A DNA stretch of 64,000 bases. Origin: Gramella jeungdoensis. GTDB lineage: Bacteria; Bacteroidota; Bacteroidia; Flavobacteriales; Flavobacteriaceae. The notes under the pieces were generated by a model that saw nothing but the letters and a program-made list of their open reading frames with translations, ran no database searches and was not told where the DNA came from. Made by a program: the position numbers and the translations under genes. The stretch spans positions 724,778-788,777 of the forward strand of contig NZ_JAMSCK010000002.1 of the NCBI RefSeq assembly GCF_023805255.1. The letters are read 5' to 3'. Positions 28,678-38,036 of the stretch are shown here, one piece after another (position 1 is the first letter of the stretch; the number at the start of each line of letters is the position of its first letter).

Positions 28678-29688
28678 ATGACTGAAAGTAAAGCAGATAT
28701 AAAATTCAGTTTGGTAATCTGTACCTATTCCAGGGCCGATTCTGTTATTCGCTTAATGGAATCTGTTAAACGGCAGACATTGTATCCATTTGAGATATTA
28801 ATAATTGATTCATCAGAAGATGAGAAGACAAAAATAAAACTGGATGAAGCGTCTTATTCATCTCTGTCATACTATAAAGTAGAAGGGAAAGATAAGGGTC
28901 TTACCAGGCAAAGGAATTACGGAATAAAAAAGGTTCATCAGTCATCAGAAATAATATGTTTTCTGGATGACGACATAGTGCTTGAGCCAGAATATTTCTT
29001 TCAGCTTATAAGAACTTACAAGGAAAAACCGGAAGCTGTAGCTGTGGGAGGGTGGATAAAGGAGGAAATAAGCTGGAAAAAAGTAGATGAAAATTATCAA
29101 CCAGCTTATAATGAGTTCCTAATTGATGGTTATGTAAGGAAGCTTGGTCAGAGAAACGTATTAAGAAAAAGGCTGGGCCTTTTAGCAGATAAGCCACCTG
29201 GTTATATGCCGGAGTTTTCCCATGGATTTTCTACGGGGTTTTTACCTCCTTCAGGAAAAACTTATGAGGTAGAATATTTTATGGGAGGAGTATCTTCCTA
29301 CCGTAAGAGTCTTTTCAATAAAATAGGGTTTTCTTCTTTTTTTGAAGGTTATGGTCTTTATGAGGATATGGACTTTTGTCTGAGAGTTTCAAGTATTGGA
29401 AAGTTATATGTACATACCGGAGCTAGAGTATTCCATTTACATGAAGAATCGGGACGGCCTGATTATTTTAAATATGGGAAGATGATGATCAGGAATGGTT
29501 GGTATGTATGGAGGATGAGGTATCCTTCTCCTAAATTTAAAGCTTGGCTCAAATGGATTTCTATTAATATACTTCTTCTCGTAATCAGGATCTTTAACGG
29601 GTTTAGGAATACCAATGCTTTTGCCGATAGTGCAGGAAGAATCTATTCCTTATCAGTATTAATTTTCAAAAAACCTGAGCAAATTTAA
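28678..29688 (+). CDS. Glycosyltransferase family 2
   Basis: 336 aa. FSLVICTYSRA (10-20), EILIIDSSEDE (39-49), GLTRQRNYGI (74-83), FLDDDI (95-100) and, on the acceptor side, GYGLYEDMDFCLRVS. The segment YKVEGKDKGLTRQRN resembles family members from Bacteroidota sulfated or sialylated glycan loci. The C-terminal part has a hydrophobic stretch (ISINILLLVIRIF), a possible membrane anchor. It lies 5 bp after the two-domain GT2 gene. Confidence 0.87.
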   Translation: MTESKADIKFSLVICTYSRADSVIRLMESVKRQTLYPFEILIIDSSEDEKTKIKLDEASYSSLSYYKVEGKDKGLTRQRNYGIKKVHQSSEIICFLDDDIVLEPEYFFQLIRTYKEKPEAVAVGGWIKEEISWKKVDENYQPAYNEFLIDGYVRKLGQRNVLRKRLGLLADKPPGYMPEFSHGFSTGFLPPSGKTYEVEYFMGGVSSYRKSLFNKIGFSSFFEGYGLYEDMDFCLRVSSIGKLYVHTGARVFHLHEESGRPDYFKYGKMMIRNGWYVWRMRYPSPKFKAWLKWISINILLLVIRIFNGFRNTNAFADSAGRIYSLSVLIFKKPEQI

Positions 29689-29702
29689 GATTCAAATTAG
29701 GT

Positions 29703-30773
29703 ATGAGAACATTTTTTATTTGCTTTAGCCTTAAGAACTCTTCGGTTGCTGAATTTTTCATAACCTTGAGCAATAAGCTTGTTCGTGATGCCAGGGTTAT
29801 TATAATAAGTTACGATGATCATCCCCATCCATTTGAAATCAGACCTGAAATTACCGTATTGAATTGGCCATCCGGTAGGCCAACTAAGTGGAAAGATTTT
29901 ATTTTTCTTGCTGATCTTATCCGAAAAGAAAAACCTGATACTATAATTTCAAACTTTGGAGCTGTTAACCTTTGCCTGCTGGCAGGTTATCTATTAAGGG
30001 TTAAAAATCGCATCGCATGGTATCATACTCATTCTTCAGCTCATTCTCAGGAGAAAAAAATCTTAAATATCCGAAAGAGTTTAATCTATAGATTATCGAC
30101 ATTAATGATAACAAATTCCATGGCTGCCAAAAGCGATTTAATAAAGCACTATGGTGTTCCAGAAGATCGTATTGAAGTATTCCCTAACGCTGTGCATATT
30201 CCATCTTTATTAACGAAATGCAAAGTGAATAATCATAAAATTGTATATGCCGGCAGGTTGCACCCGGTTAAGGGCTTAAAAGTTTTACTTGAAGCATTAC
30301 CCAGGGTGATTTCGAACTATCCGGACACAGAAGTTCTAATTTTTGGGGGAAATCCGGGAAGTGAAGAGATACTGGCTTATAAAAATATGGCTCGGAAACT
30401 AGGTGTTGAAGGAAATCTGGCATTCAAGGGATTTGCTTCAAGAGAGAATGTACTAAGAGCTCTTGCAGAAGCTTATGTATGTGTAGTTCCATCTTTTTTT
30501 GAGGCCTTTTGTTATGTGGTAATTGAAAGCTTTGCCGTTTCCACACCTGTCATCGGGTCTAATACAACGGGGATAGCTGAAATAATTCGAAATGGTGAAG
30601 ATGGTTATTTGTTTGAAACAGGAAATTCATTAGAACTGAGTCACTGCATTTGTCAAATATTTAGTGATAAACAAAAAAGAAATGAGATGGCACAAAATGC
30701 TCATCAACATTTTTTGGAGAATTATGAGTTGAGTAATGTTGTTAATAATCTAACCAGGAGACTGAATGCTTAA
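29703..30773 (+). CDS. Glycosyltransferase family 4
   Basis: 356 aa. N-terminal domain with ISYDDHPHPFE and IAWYHTHSSAHSQ. Second domain with KIVYAGRLHPVKGLKVLLEAL and a canonical E-x7-E donor site FEAFCYVVIESFAVSTPV, then SNTTGIAEII. These are standard retaining GT4 features. The stop overlaps the following FkbM gene by 8 bp, suggesting coupled translation. Confidence 0.92.
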   Translation: MRTFFICFSLKNSSVAEFFITLSNKLVRDARVIIISYDDHPHPFEIRPEITVLNWPSGRPTKWKDFIFLADLIRKEKPDTIISNFGAVNLCLLAGYLLRVKNRIAWYHTHSSAHSQEKKILNIRKSLIYRLSTLMITNSMAAKSDLIKHYGVPEDRIEVFPNAVHIPSLLTKCKVNNHKIVYAGRLHPVKGLKVLLEALPRVISNYPDTEVLIFGGNPGSEEILAYKNMARKLGVEGNLAFKGFASRENVLRALAEAYVCVVPSFFEAFCYVVIESFAVSTPVIGSNTTGIAEIIRNGEDGYLFETGNSLELSHCICQIFSDKQKRNEMAQNAHQHFLENYELSNVVNNLTRRLNA

Positions 30774-31680
30774 GCTGTCAATAATAAGATTCTTCTGCCA
30801 GTTCCTACCACCTTTACTGGCACATAGGGTTCAAAATAGGTTGATGCCAAATAGTGAGGTGCAAAGAAGAGCGATTTCTTTTTCTAAGAGATCTATAACT
30901 GGAGGGACTTTATCGAATAATACCCGGGATTTTATAGCAGAACAGTTTTATTTTCACGGTTATTTTGAATGGAGAAATATTGTTTTAATTAAAAGGATGC
31001 TGGAAATTAAAGAGGGTTCCATTATAGAAGTAGGAGCTAATATAGGAACAGAAACAATTTCATATGCCAATTTGAATAAGGACAATGTTTACGCATTTGA
31101 ACCCGATCCTGTTAATTTTGAATGCCTTGAGGTTATAAAGAAAAAAAATAATCTTAATAATCTGTTTGTATATAAAACTCTTGTTGCAGAGAAATCAGGT
31201 TTTGCATATTTTGAGCCTTCTCCACCTGAGAATTCAGGGGTTGGATTTATGAGTAATAATAAAAAGGCAAGCACTTATAAGACTAGAATAGTTAAATTAG
31301 ATGAACAGTTAATCGGAATAAAAGCATGTTCAAGTATTATTATAGATGTAGAAGGCTTTGAATTAAATGTGCTAAAAGGAGGATCCGGAATAATTAATAA
31401 ATTCAGACCTTTTGTAATTCTCGAAGTAAATCCTGAATTAATTCATAAGAGATCTGGCTATGCAGTTAATGATGTATTTTCTTTTATCCAAGAAAATAAT
31501 TACCAGTGCTATTTAATTGACAAGTATTCTTTAAAAAGGATTGATTTGGCTTCTTTTGAAAAAGGTTCTCTTGTTAATTGGGCATGTATACCAAATGAAT
31601 TAGATAAATATTCGGCATCTTTATCCAGAAAATTATTTATGAATGGGATAAACCCTCTAATGCAGTATAAAATCTTCTAA
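30766..31680 (+). CDS. FkbM family methyltransferase
   Basis: 304 aa. Motif I IIEVGANIGTET, YAFEPDPVNFECL, and the SSIIIDVEGFELNVLKGG block are classic FkbM features. It has an N-terminal extension of about 80 residues that starts with a hydrophobic, basic segment (IIRFFCQFLPPLLAHRV), which could associate with the membrane. It is the third FkbM protein of the locus and its subgroup is distinct from the other two. It probably methylates a sugar hydroxyl. Confidence 0.87.
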   Translation: MLKLSIIRFFCQFLPPLLAHRVQNRLMPNSEVQRRAISFSKRSITGGTLSNNTRDFIAEQFYFHGYFEWRNIVLIKRMLEIKEGSIIEVGANIGTETISYANLNKDNVYAFEPDPVNFECLEVIKKKNNLNNLFVYKTLVAEKSGFAYFEPSPPENSGVGFMSNNKKASTYKTRIVKLDEQLIGIKACSSIIIDVEGFELNVLKGGSGIINKFRPFVILEVNPELIHKRSGYAVNDVFSFIQENNYQCYLIDKYSLKRIDLASFEKGSLVNWACIPNELDKYSASLSRKLFMNGINPLMQYKIF

Positions 31681-31691
31681 CTAAAATTCAG

Positions 31692-32492
31692 TTGAAAGAT
31701 CAAAAGGAAGTAAACAAACGTCAAAAGGAATTTTATCAAAGTTTTAAAAAGAACTTTGCAACAAAGCTTTGGTTTTCACTCAGAAACGGAATCCTGACGA
31801 ATTTTCGAAAATCAGTGGGAATTGAAGGAATAATTATAAATCAACATGCCGAGTGGATAGGAGATCTTAAAGGGAAGAAAGTTCTGGACCTTGGTTGCTT
31901 TATCGGGAACTCTTTAAGTATGTACCTTGCCGAGAATGCGGCTGAATATGTAGCGATAGACCTAAGTGATAATGCAGTGCAACAGTTTAATAGGAGATTA
32001 AAGCATATCCCATCAGCAAATGCGTATGCCGTGGATTTTCTTGCGGAGGAATTTAAAGAAAATGATTTTGATCTAATCTATGCGTATGCCGTATTACATC
32101 ATTTTAAAGATGTGGACGGCCTTATTAAAAGGCTTAACGAAAAGCTTAGTGATAAAGGCAGGATAATAAATTATGACCCTACTAAAACCAGTTTACCGGT
32201 AAGACTTGCAAGATCTTTATATAGACCATTCCAGTCTGACCGGGATTGGGAATGGCCATTTGATAAAAAAACTATCAGGAAATTTGAAAATTCTTTTAAT
32301 ATCCTGGAAAGGCATGGGATTTTAGGAAAATCTAAATGGTTTTTCTTACTTAATCTATTACCTATCGGAGAGAAAAAAAGAATTGAAATAGGTAGGAAAT
32401 GGTTAAAAGAAGACTGGGAAAAATCGAGAATTTCGGATGAGCGTCTGTATAGTTGCATGCAATTGACCATGTTCATGGAGAAAAAAAAGTAG
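31692..32492 (+). CDS. Class I SAM-dependent methyltransferase (Methyltransf_11/25-like)
   Basis: 266 aa from TTG 31692. Motif I VLDLGCFIGNS is followed by YVAIDLSDNAVQQF, the post-I FDLIYAYAVLHHF and GRIINYDPT blocks, a textbook class I layout of the ubiE-like group. The N-terminal helix (NKRQKEFYQSFKKNF) is also common in this group. It acts on an unknown small substrate or glycan. It is 11 bp after the FkbM gene and 3 bp before a GT4 gene. Confidence 0.85.
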   Translation: MKDQKEVNKRQKEFYQSFKKNFATKLWFSLRNGILTNFRKSVGIEGIIINQHAEWIGDLKGKKVLDLGCFIGNSLSMYLAENAAEYVAIDLSDNAVQQFNRRLKHIPSANAYAVDFLAEEFKENDFDLIYAYAVLHHFKDVDGLIKRLNEKLSDKGRIINYDPTKTSLPVRLARSLYRPFQSDRDWEWPFDKKTIRKFENSFNILERHGILGKSKWFFLLNLLPIGEKKRIEIGRKWLKEDWEKSRISDERLYSCMQLTMFMEKKK

Positions 32493-32495
32493 ATC

Positions 32496-33605
32496 ATGCG
32501 ATTTTCGGTCTTTACTCACGTTGTTCATAAAAAAAAGACTCAAAAAGTCTTCGCGTATGCTCCATATATCAGGGAAATGAATTTGTGGATTTCAAAAGCC
32601 AGCGAGGTAAGAATTATAGGGCCGTTAGAAGACTCGGAACTGGACTCAATCGATTCTCCTTACAAACACTCTAACTTGAACCTTGTAGAAGTACCTTCTC
32701 TTTATTTTAAAAGTTTTTTAGGTGTTATTCGAAGTCTGGTAATGATGATTCCAGCCATAATTACAATTTTCAGGGAAATGAGGGCAGCTGATCATATACA
32801 TATTCGTTGTCCCGGAAACATAGGCTTACTCGCTTGTATAATCCAGATATTTTTTCCCGGTAAAAATAAAACGGCAAAATATGCAGGTAATTGGGATCCA
32901 AATAGTAGTCAGCCATGGACATATAATCTTCAAAGGAAAATACTGAACAGTCCTTTTTTCAGTAGGAATATAAAGGTATTGGTTTATGGAGAATGGAATT
33001 ATAGCAGTAGGAATATTGTACCTTTCTTTACTGCAAGTTACAGTAATAAGGAAATAAAGAGTTTCTCTAAAGACTTTTCGCCTCCTTACAAATATGTCTT
33101 TACGGGAACATTGGCAGAAGGCAAAAGACCTCTTCTGGCTGTAAAAGTGATTCAGGAACTAATAAATAGAGGATTTAATATCTCACTGGATGTATATGGT
33201 AAAGGAGATAAAAGTTCAGATATTATAGAATATATAAATGAATATGGATTACAGGATAAAATTAAGCTTTATGGAAATCAAAAACCTGATGTTATAAAAA
33301 AAGCCCTTAGGAACGCCCATTTTGTGATCCTGCTTTCCAGGAGTGAAGGTTGGCCTAAGACTTTGGCGGAGGGTATGTTTTATGGATGTATACCAATTTC
33401 AACGAATATTTCCTGTGTGGAATGGATGTTAGGAAAGGGAGAGAGAGGTATATTAGTTGAGCCGACTGTTGATAAGGCAGCCTTGGAAATTGAGACTTAT
33501 TTGCATTCTTTACAAAAATTAAATGTTATGTCGAAGAAGGGCCAGGAATGGTCACAAAAATATACACTGGAGGTTTTTGATAAGGAAATTAAGAAATTAA
33601 TATGA
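32496..33605 (+). CDS. Glycosyltransferase family 4
   Basis: 369 aa. The N-terminal domain has the DHIHIRCPGNIGLLA strand-helix found in Bacteroidota GT4 proteins. The C-terminal domain has YVFTGTLAEGKRPLLAVKVI and the donor site RSEGWPKTLAEGMFYGCIP, a variant E-x7-E motif, then STNISCVEWML. It overlaps the next GT4 gene by 4 bp (ATGA). Donor and acceptor are unknown. Confidence 0.9.
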   Translation: MRFSVFTHVVHKKKTQKVFAYAPYIREMNLWISKASEVRIIGPLEDSELDSIDSPYKHSNLNLVEVPSLYFKSFLGVIRSLVMMIPAIITIFREMRAADHIHIRCPGNIGLLACIIQIFFPGKNKTAKYAGNWDPNSSQPWTYNLQRKILNSPFFSRNIKVLVYGEWNYSSRNIVPFFTASYSNKEIKSFSKDFSPPYKYVFTGTLAEGKRPLLAVKVIQELINRGFNISLDVYGKGDKSSDIIEYINEYGLQDKIKLYGNQKPDVIKKALRNAHFVILLSRSEGWPKTLAEGMFYGCIPISTNISCVEWMLGKGERGILVEPTVDKAALEIETYLHSLQKLNVMSKKGQEWSQKYTLEVFDKEIKKLI

Positions 33606-34657
33606 AGATACTTCAGCTTATAGATACACTGCATCCCGGTGGAGCTGAAAGGATGGCGGTAAATTATGCTAATGCTCTTTATGATAAAGGGCATGATTCT
33701 CATTTGATCTGTACAAGGGAGGAGGGTTCATTCAAGGCTCTGTTGAATCCAGGAGTATCATATTTACTTCTTAATAAAAAAAGCGTGTTTGATATTCAGT
33801 CTTTATTAAAATTGAGAAAATATATTTCGTTGAATAATATTGAGGTTGTACATGCACATGGGAGTTCATGGTTCTATGCAATTTTATGTAAAATCATCAG
33901 AAAAGATTTTAAGGTTATTTGGCATGATCATTATGGGAACAGTGAATATCTTGAAAAGCGCCCAACCCAATATTTAAAGTGCTTCTCGCAATTTTTTGAT
34001 GGTATTATATCTGTGAATAAAAGGCTGGAAAAATGGGCAATGGATAATCTAAGGTGTGAAAATATAACTTTCATAAATAACTTCATTTATCCAAATGAAA
34101 GAGAAAAAAATAAAATTCATATAGATAATGAAGCTTTTAATATAGTATGTTTAGCTAATTTAAGGATCCAGAAGGATCATTTGACATTGATGAAGGCCTG
34201 TGATATTATTTCAAAGAAACATTCAATAGTCCTACATATAATAGGAAAGGACTTTAGAGATGAATACTCTAAAATGATAAAGAGGGAATTTAAAAAAAGA
34301 TCTTATTTGGTGTATCACGGGGAAGTTAAGGATAGTTTTTCTTTTTTGGAAAATATGAATCTTGGAGTTTTAAGTTCACGATCTGAAGGTTTACCATTGA
34401 CATTACTCGAGTACGGTTTGGCGGGTTTAAGTGTTGTTTGTACTGATGTGGGTGAGTGCCGAAGAATAGTGGGAAATAATGGCATTTTGATCCCACCAGG
34501 TGATGTTAGAGCCATGAGGGAAGCTATTTTAAAATTTATAAAAGACCCTTCATTATATTGTATCGAAACCAAATATTTAAAAGAAAAGATAAGGAATCAT
34601 TATTCCTATGAAGCGGTTTTACCAATTTATGAGAGGTTTTGTGAAAAATTATGTTAA
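33602..34657 (+). CDS. Glycosyltransferase family 4
   Basis: 351 aa. It opens with ILQLIDTLHPGGAERMAVN, the PGGAE loop being a strong GT4 sign. The donor domain has NIVCLANLRIQKDHLTLMKA and RSEGLPLTLLEYGLAGLSV (E-x7-E). It overlaps the preceding GT4 gene by 4 bp and the following membrane protein by 7 bp, so these three are probably co-translated. It would add one of the later sugars before polymerisation or ligation. Confidence 0.92.
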   Translation: MKILQLIDTLHPGGAERMAVNYANALYDKGHDSHLICTREEGSFKALLNPGVSYLLLNKKSVFDIQSLLKLRKYISLNNIEVVHAHGSSWFYAILCKIIRKDFKVIWHDHYGNSEYLEKRPTQYLKCFSQFFDGIISVNKRLEKWAMDNLRCENITFINNFIYPNEREKNKIHIDNEAFNIVCLANLRIQKDHLTLMKACDIISKKHSIVLHIIGKDFRDEYSKMIKREFKKRSYLVYHGEVKDSFSFLENMNLGVLSSRSEGLPLTLLEYGLAGLSVVCTDVGECRRIVGNNGILIPPGDVRAMREAILKFIKDPSLYCIETKYLKEKIRNHYSYEAVLPIYERFCEKLC

Positions 34658-36018
34658 GTAGTGATCAAATAAATAACCAGTTTTATATTAGAATGCTGCT
34701 ATTGCATTTTGGGTATGGTTTTGTTATTTATTTATTTCCTTCACTAGCTAAGATAATTCTCTTAGGTATTATGGCTTCTTTTGTTTTTGTGATCCTGGAT
34801 CGAAAAAACAGGGGGAATGAAGCCTTAATGGCTGCGGCATATATTGCAGGGGGAGAAGTATTTTTTAGGCAAACTGGTGCGGTAATTTTCTATGAGACCG
34901 GCAAATATGCTGTAATGATCTTTCTGCTAATCGGAATGTTTTTTAAAGGAGCAAGCTCCAAAACAATTCCTTACTGGATTTATCTTCTAATCCTTTTTCC
35001 CGGTGTTATTGTAGCCTCAATGACGATTAGTTATGATTCAGATTTTAGAAAGCTAGTAGCATTTAATATAACCGGCCCCGTTTGCCTTGGAATATCGGCT
35101 CTGTATTGTTATTACAAAAAGATTAAAAAAGAGGATTTTCAGAGAGTAATATTAATGTTACTCATGCCTCTGATAGCTCAGACAGTATATCTTTATTTGT
35201 ATACTCCGAGTATGGATGAGGTGAAAATTAGTTTAGCCGGGAATTACGCGGCAACAGGTGGTTTTGGTCCTAACCAGATATCGACGGTACTTGGTTTGGG
35301 TTGCTTCCTGATATGTACACGGCTTTTCACAATCCGGAATCTGAAAATTAATCTAATAGATATAAGCTTATTGATCCTAATGGGGTACAGGGCAGTGATA
35401 ACCTTTTCGAGAGGAGGGGTTCTTACCGCTATACTTTGTATAATTGCTTTTCTTATATTCTTCTACTATAAGCAGGATGCAAAACGTATGGAAGGCACCA
35501 ATTTTCGTATTCTAGGCATGATACTAGTTTTTACAATTGTTTGGTTTTTTTCATCAATCGAAACTGGCGGTCTAATAGGCAATCGCTATGCCAACAAAAA
35601 TGCTGCGGGTGAACTAAAAGAGGATATTACAACGGGGAGAGTAGAACTAATAGAGACCGAATTGACGGCTTTTTACCGTAACCCCGTCATTGGAATAGGA
35701 GTTGGTAAAGGTCGAGAATACAGGCAGGAACATCTGGGAATTGGAATTAATACCCATAATGAGATAAGCCGGCTACTTTCTGAACATGGGATTCTGGGTA
35801 TTTTTGCCCTTTGTATTCTTATATTTGTCCCGATGGTTTTCTGGTTTAAATTCAAGAATAATTACTTTTTTCTTGCCTTTGTTACCTTCTGGTTTATGAC
35901 CATCAATCATTCGGCTATGCGTATTGCCCTGCCGGCGTTCGTGTACGGACTAGCGTTATTGTATATTGTAGATGAGAAAAAGAATACTGTACATAGGAAA
36001 CGACTTGCAGGTCAATAG
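34651..36018 (+). CDS. O-antigen ligase/polymerase-type membrane protein
   Basis: 455 aa, very hydrophobic, with about ten to twelve membrane segments over its whole length. A large loop (roughly residues 300-380) holds TGRVELIETELTAFYRNP and THNEISRLLSEHGILG, the Wzy_C/WaaL-type block with the conserved His. WaaL joins polymerised O-antigen to lipid A core; Wzy polymerises repeat units. With a Wzt-type exporter in the same locus a ligase is somewhat more likely, but sequence alone cannot decide. The end overlaps the next GT4 gene by 47 bp. Confidence 0.82.
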   Translation: MLSSDQINNQFYIRMLLLHFGYGFVIYLFPSLAKIILLGIMASFVFVILDRKNRGNEALMAAAYIAGGEVFFRQTGAVIFYETGKYAVMIFLLIGMFFKGASSKTIPYWIYLLILFPGVIVASMTISYDSDFRKLVAFNITGPVCLGISALYCYYKKIKKEDFQRVILMLLMPLIAQTVYLYLYTPSMDEVKISLAGNYAATGGFGPNQISTVLGLGCFLICTRLFTIRNLKINLIDISLLILMGYRAVITFSRGGVLTAILCIIAFLIFFYYKQDAKRMEGTNFRILGMILVFTIVWFFSSIETGGLIGNRYANKNAAGELKEDITTGRVELIETELTAFYRNPVIGIGVGKGREYRQEHLGIGINTHNEISRLLSEHGILGIFALCILIFVPMVFWFKFKNNYFFLAFVTFWFMTINHSAMRIALPAFVYGLALLYIVDEKKNTVHRKRLAGQ

Positions 36019-36988
36019 TTTTACGGCGACTTATATTTCATTTTTTAGTAAGATGCTGAAAAAGGAGGGGTATAAAGTAAGGACTGCTTCCACCCGGAAT
36101 AATAAAGCTCTCCGCCTGGGAGAAATGCTCTCTATGATTATTCGTTATAAAGACTCTACCGATATTGTTCTGATAGATACTTATGGAGCGATGAATTTCT
36201 ATTATGCATATTTTGTAGGTAAAGCCTGCCAGATACTTAATATGGAATATATACCCATTCTTCATGGTGGGAATCTGCCTGAGCGTTTAGATGGCTCAAG
36301 AAAACTAAGTGCAAGCCTTTTCGGAAATGCTAAAATAAATATCGCACCCTCAAAATTTTTGTATGACAGTTTTAAGTCCTATGGTTTTGACAATCTTCAA
36401 ATAATCCCTAATTCTATTAATACTGAAAACTATCCTTTTAAGGAACGATCAGCATTTCGACCGAAATTTTTATGGGTAAGACGTTTTCAGAAAAGATATA
36501 ATCCTTTGATGGCCTTAAAGGTCCTGCAGATGATCAAAAAGAAATATCCTGAAGCCAGTTTATGTATGGTAGGACCGGAGAAGGATGGCAGCATGGCTAC
36601 CTGTAAAAAGCTTGCAAAAAAATTTGATCTTGACGTGAGGTTTACGGGAAAACTCAAAAAGAAACACTGGGCACAGCTTGCTTCCAATTATGACTTTTTC
36701 ATCAATACCACCTCAGTAGATAATACTCCCATAAGTGTTATTGAAGCCATGAGCCTTGGCCTGGCGGTGGTGAGTACCAATGTAGGGGGGATGCCGGTAC
36801 TGATCCAGAATGGCCATGATGGAATCCTCGTACCTGAAGATGATGAAAGAACTATGGCCTTAAAAATAATTGAGCTAATCGATAATCCGGTTGAGGCAAA
36901 AAGAATATGTGAAAATGCAAGGGAAAAAGTAGAGCTTTTCGACTGGAGTCTTGTTAAAGAACAGTGGAACAAGGTACTGGCTTCATGA
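35972..36988 (+). CDS. Glycosyltransferase family 4 (tandem paralogue 1)
   Basis: 338 aa. It starts RILYIGNDLQ inside the end of the ligase/polymerase gene. Donor domain: KFLWVRRFQKRYNPLMAL, SLCMVGPEKDGS, TTSVDNTPISVIEAMSLGL (E-x7-E region) and STNVGGMPVL. It is closely similar along its length to the next gene, so the two arose by tandem duplication. No later in-frame start keeps the first beta strand, so the 47-bp overlap is probably real. Confidence 0.9.
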   Translation: MRKRILYIGNDLQVNSFTATYISFFSKMLKKEGYKVRTASTRNNKALRLGEMLSMIIRYKDSTDIVLIDTYGAMNFYYAYFVGKACQILNMEYIPILHGGNLPERLDGSRKLSASLFGNAKINIAPSKFLYDSFKSYGFDNLQIIPNSINTENYPFKERSAFRPKFLWVRRFQKRYNPLMALKVLQMIKKKYPEASLCMVGPEKDGSMATCKKLAKKFDLDVRFTGKLKKKHWAQLASNYDFFINTTSVDNTPISVIEAMSLGLAVVSTNVGGMPVLIQNGHDGILVPEDDERTMALKIIELIDNPVEAKRICENAREKVELFDWSLVKEQWNKVLAS

Positions 36989-37995
36989 AAAGAATCCTTT
37001 ATATAGGTAATAAACTTTCAAAACATGGACTATCCCCAACCAGTGCTGATATTCTTCCAGATTATCTGTCGCAGGAAGGTTATAAGGTTATGACGGCCTC
37101 TTCATTAAAAAATAAAGCCTTGCGTCTCTTTCATATGATCTGGATGGTACTTTTCAGAGCTAGGACAGTAGATGTGGTAGTAATAGACACCTATAGTACT
37201 TCAAATTTCTGGTATGCTGTTACTTGTGGAATGCTTTGCCGTATTCTTGGCGTCCATTATATATTTATTCTTCATGGAGGAAACTTGGATCAGCGTTTCT
37301 CTCAGGTATCTGAATGGATCCTGGATGTTTTTAAGACTGCTTTTGCAAATGTTGTACCCTCCAAATACCTTCTGGAAAAATTGAATACATTTAATTTTAA
37401 CAACATACATCTTATTCCTAATTGGATAGATCTTAAAATTTATCCTTTTAAAGCGAGATCTCATTTAGACCCAAAAATTTTGTGGGTAAGGGCGTTCGAT
37501 GAAGTCTATAACCCGGAAATGGCTTTAGAGGTAATCGAGGAATTACAAAAAAATCATCCCCTTGTTAAACTTTGCATGGTGGGACCTGAGAAGGATGGTA
37601 GTCTGGAAAAGTCCAGAGCAATGGCGAAAAAGAAGAATTTATCAGTCGAATTTAAAGGAAAACTGAGTAAAAAAGAATGGATCCATTTGTCAAATGACTT
37701 CGACGTGTTTATAAATACTACCTCTGTGGATAATACTCCCATTAGTTTACTGGAGTCTATGGCTTTAGGATTGCCAGTGGTTTCTACTAACGTAGGAGGT
37801 ATTCCCTATATGATAGATGATAAAAAGAACGGAATTTTGGTGGAGCCAGAAAATCCTAAAGAAATGGCTATAGCGATTAGTGATCTAATACAGGATCCCC
37901 AATTGGCTGAAACTCTAAGCTGTAACGCGCGTAGGGAAGTGGAAGAATATGACTGGTCAAATGTAAAGCCTCTCTGGTTAGAATTGCTAAGCTAA
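36985..37995 (+). CDS. Glycosyltransferase family 4 (tandem paralogue 2)
   Basis: 336 aa from ATG 36985, in an ATGA overlap with the previous gene; a TTG at 36964 would add seven residues. It repeats the blocks of its neighbour: KRILYIGN, KILWVRAFDEVYNPEMAL, KLCMVGPEKDGS, TTSVDNTPISLLESMALGL and STNVGGIPYM. The two enzymes may add the same kind of sugar in consecutive steps, or may have diverged in acceptor. It is the last transferase before the initiating enzyme. Confidence 0.92.
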   Translation: MKRILYIGNKLSKHGLSPTSADILPDYLSQEGYKVMTASSLKNKALRLFHMIWMVLFRARTVDVVVIDTYSTSNFWYAVTCGMLCRILGVHYIFILHGGNLDQRFSQVSEWILDVFKTAFANVVPSKYLLEKLNTFNFNNIHLIPNWIDLKIYPFKARSHLDPKILWVRAFDEVYNPEMALEVIEELQKNHPLVKLCMVGPEKDGSLEKSRAMAKKKNLSVEFKGKLSKKEWIHLSNDFDVFINTTSVDNTPISLLESMALGLPVVSTNVGGIPYMIDDKKNGILVEPENPKEMAIAISDLIQDPQLAETLSCNARREVEEYDWSNVKPLWLELLS

Positions 37996-38036
37996 AAATT
38001 ATATATTTAGCGCCTAGTCCGGAATGCAATTTAACC

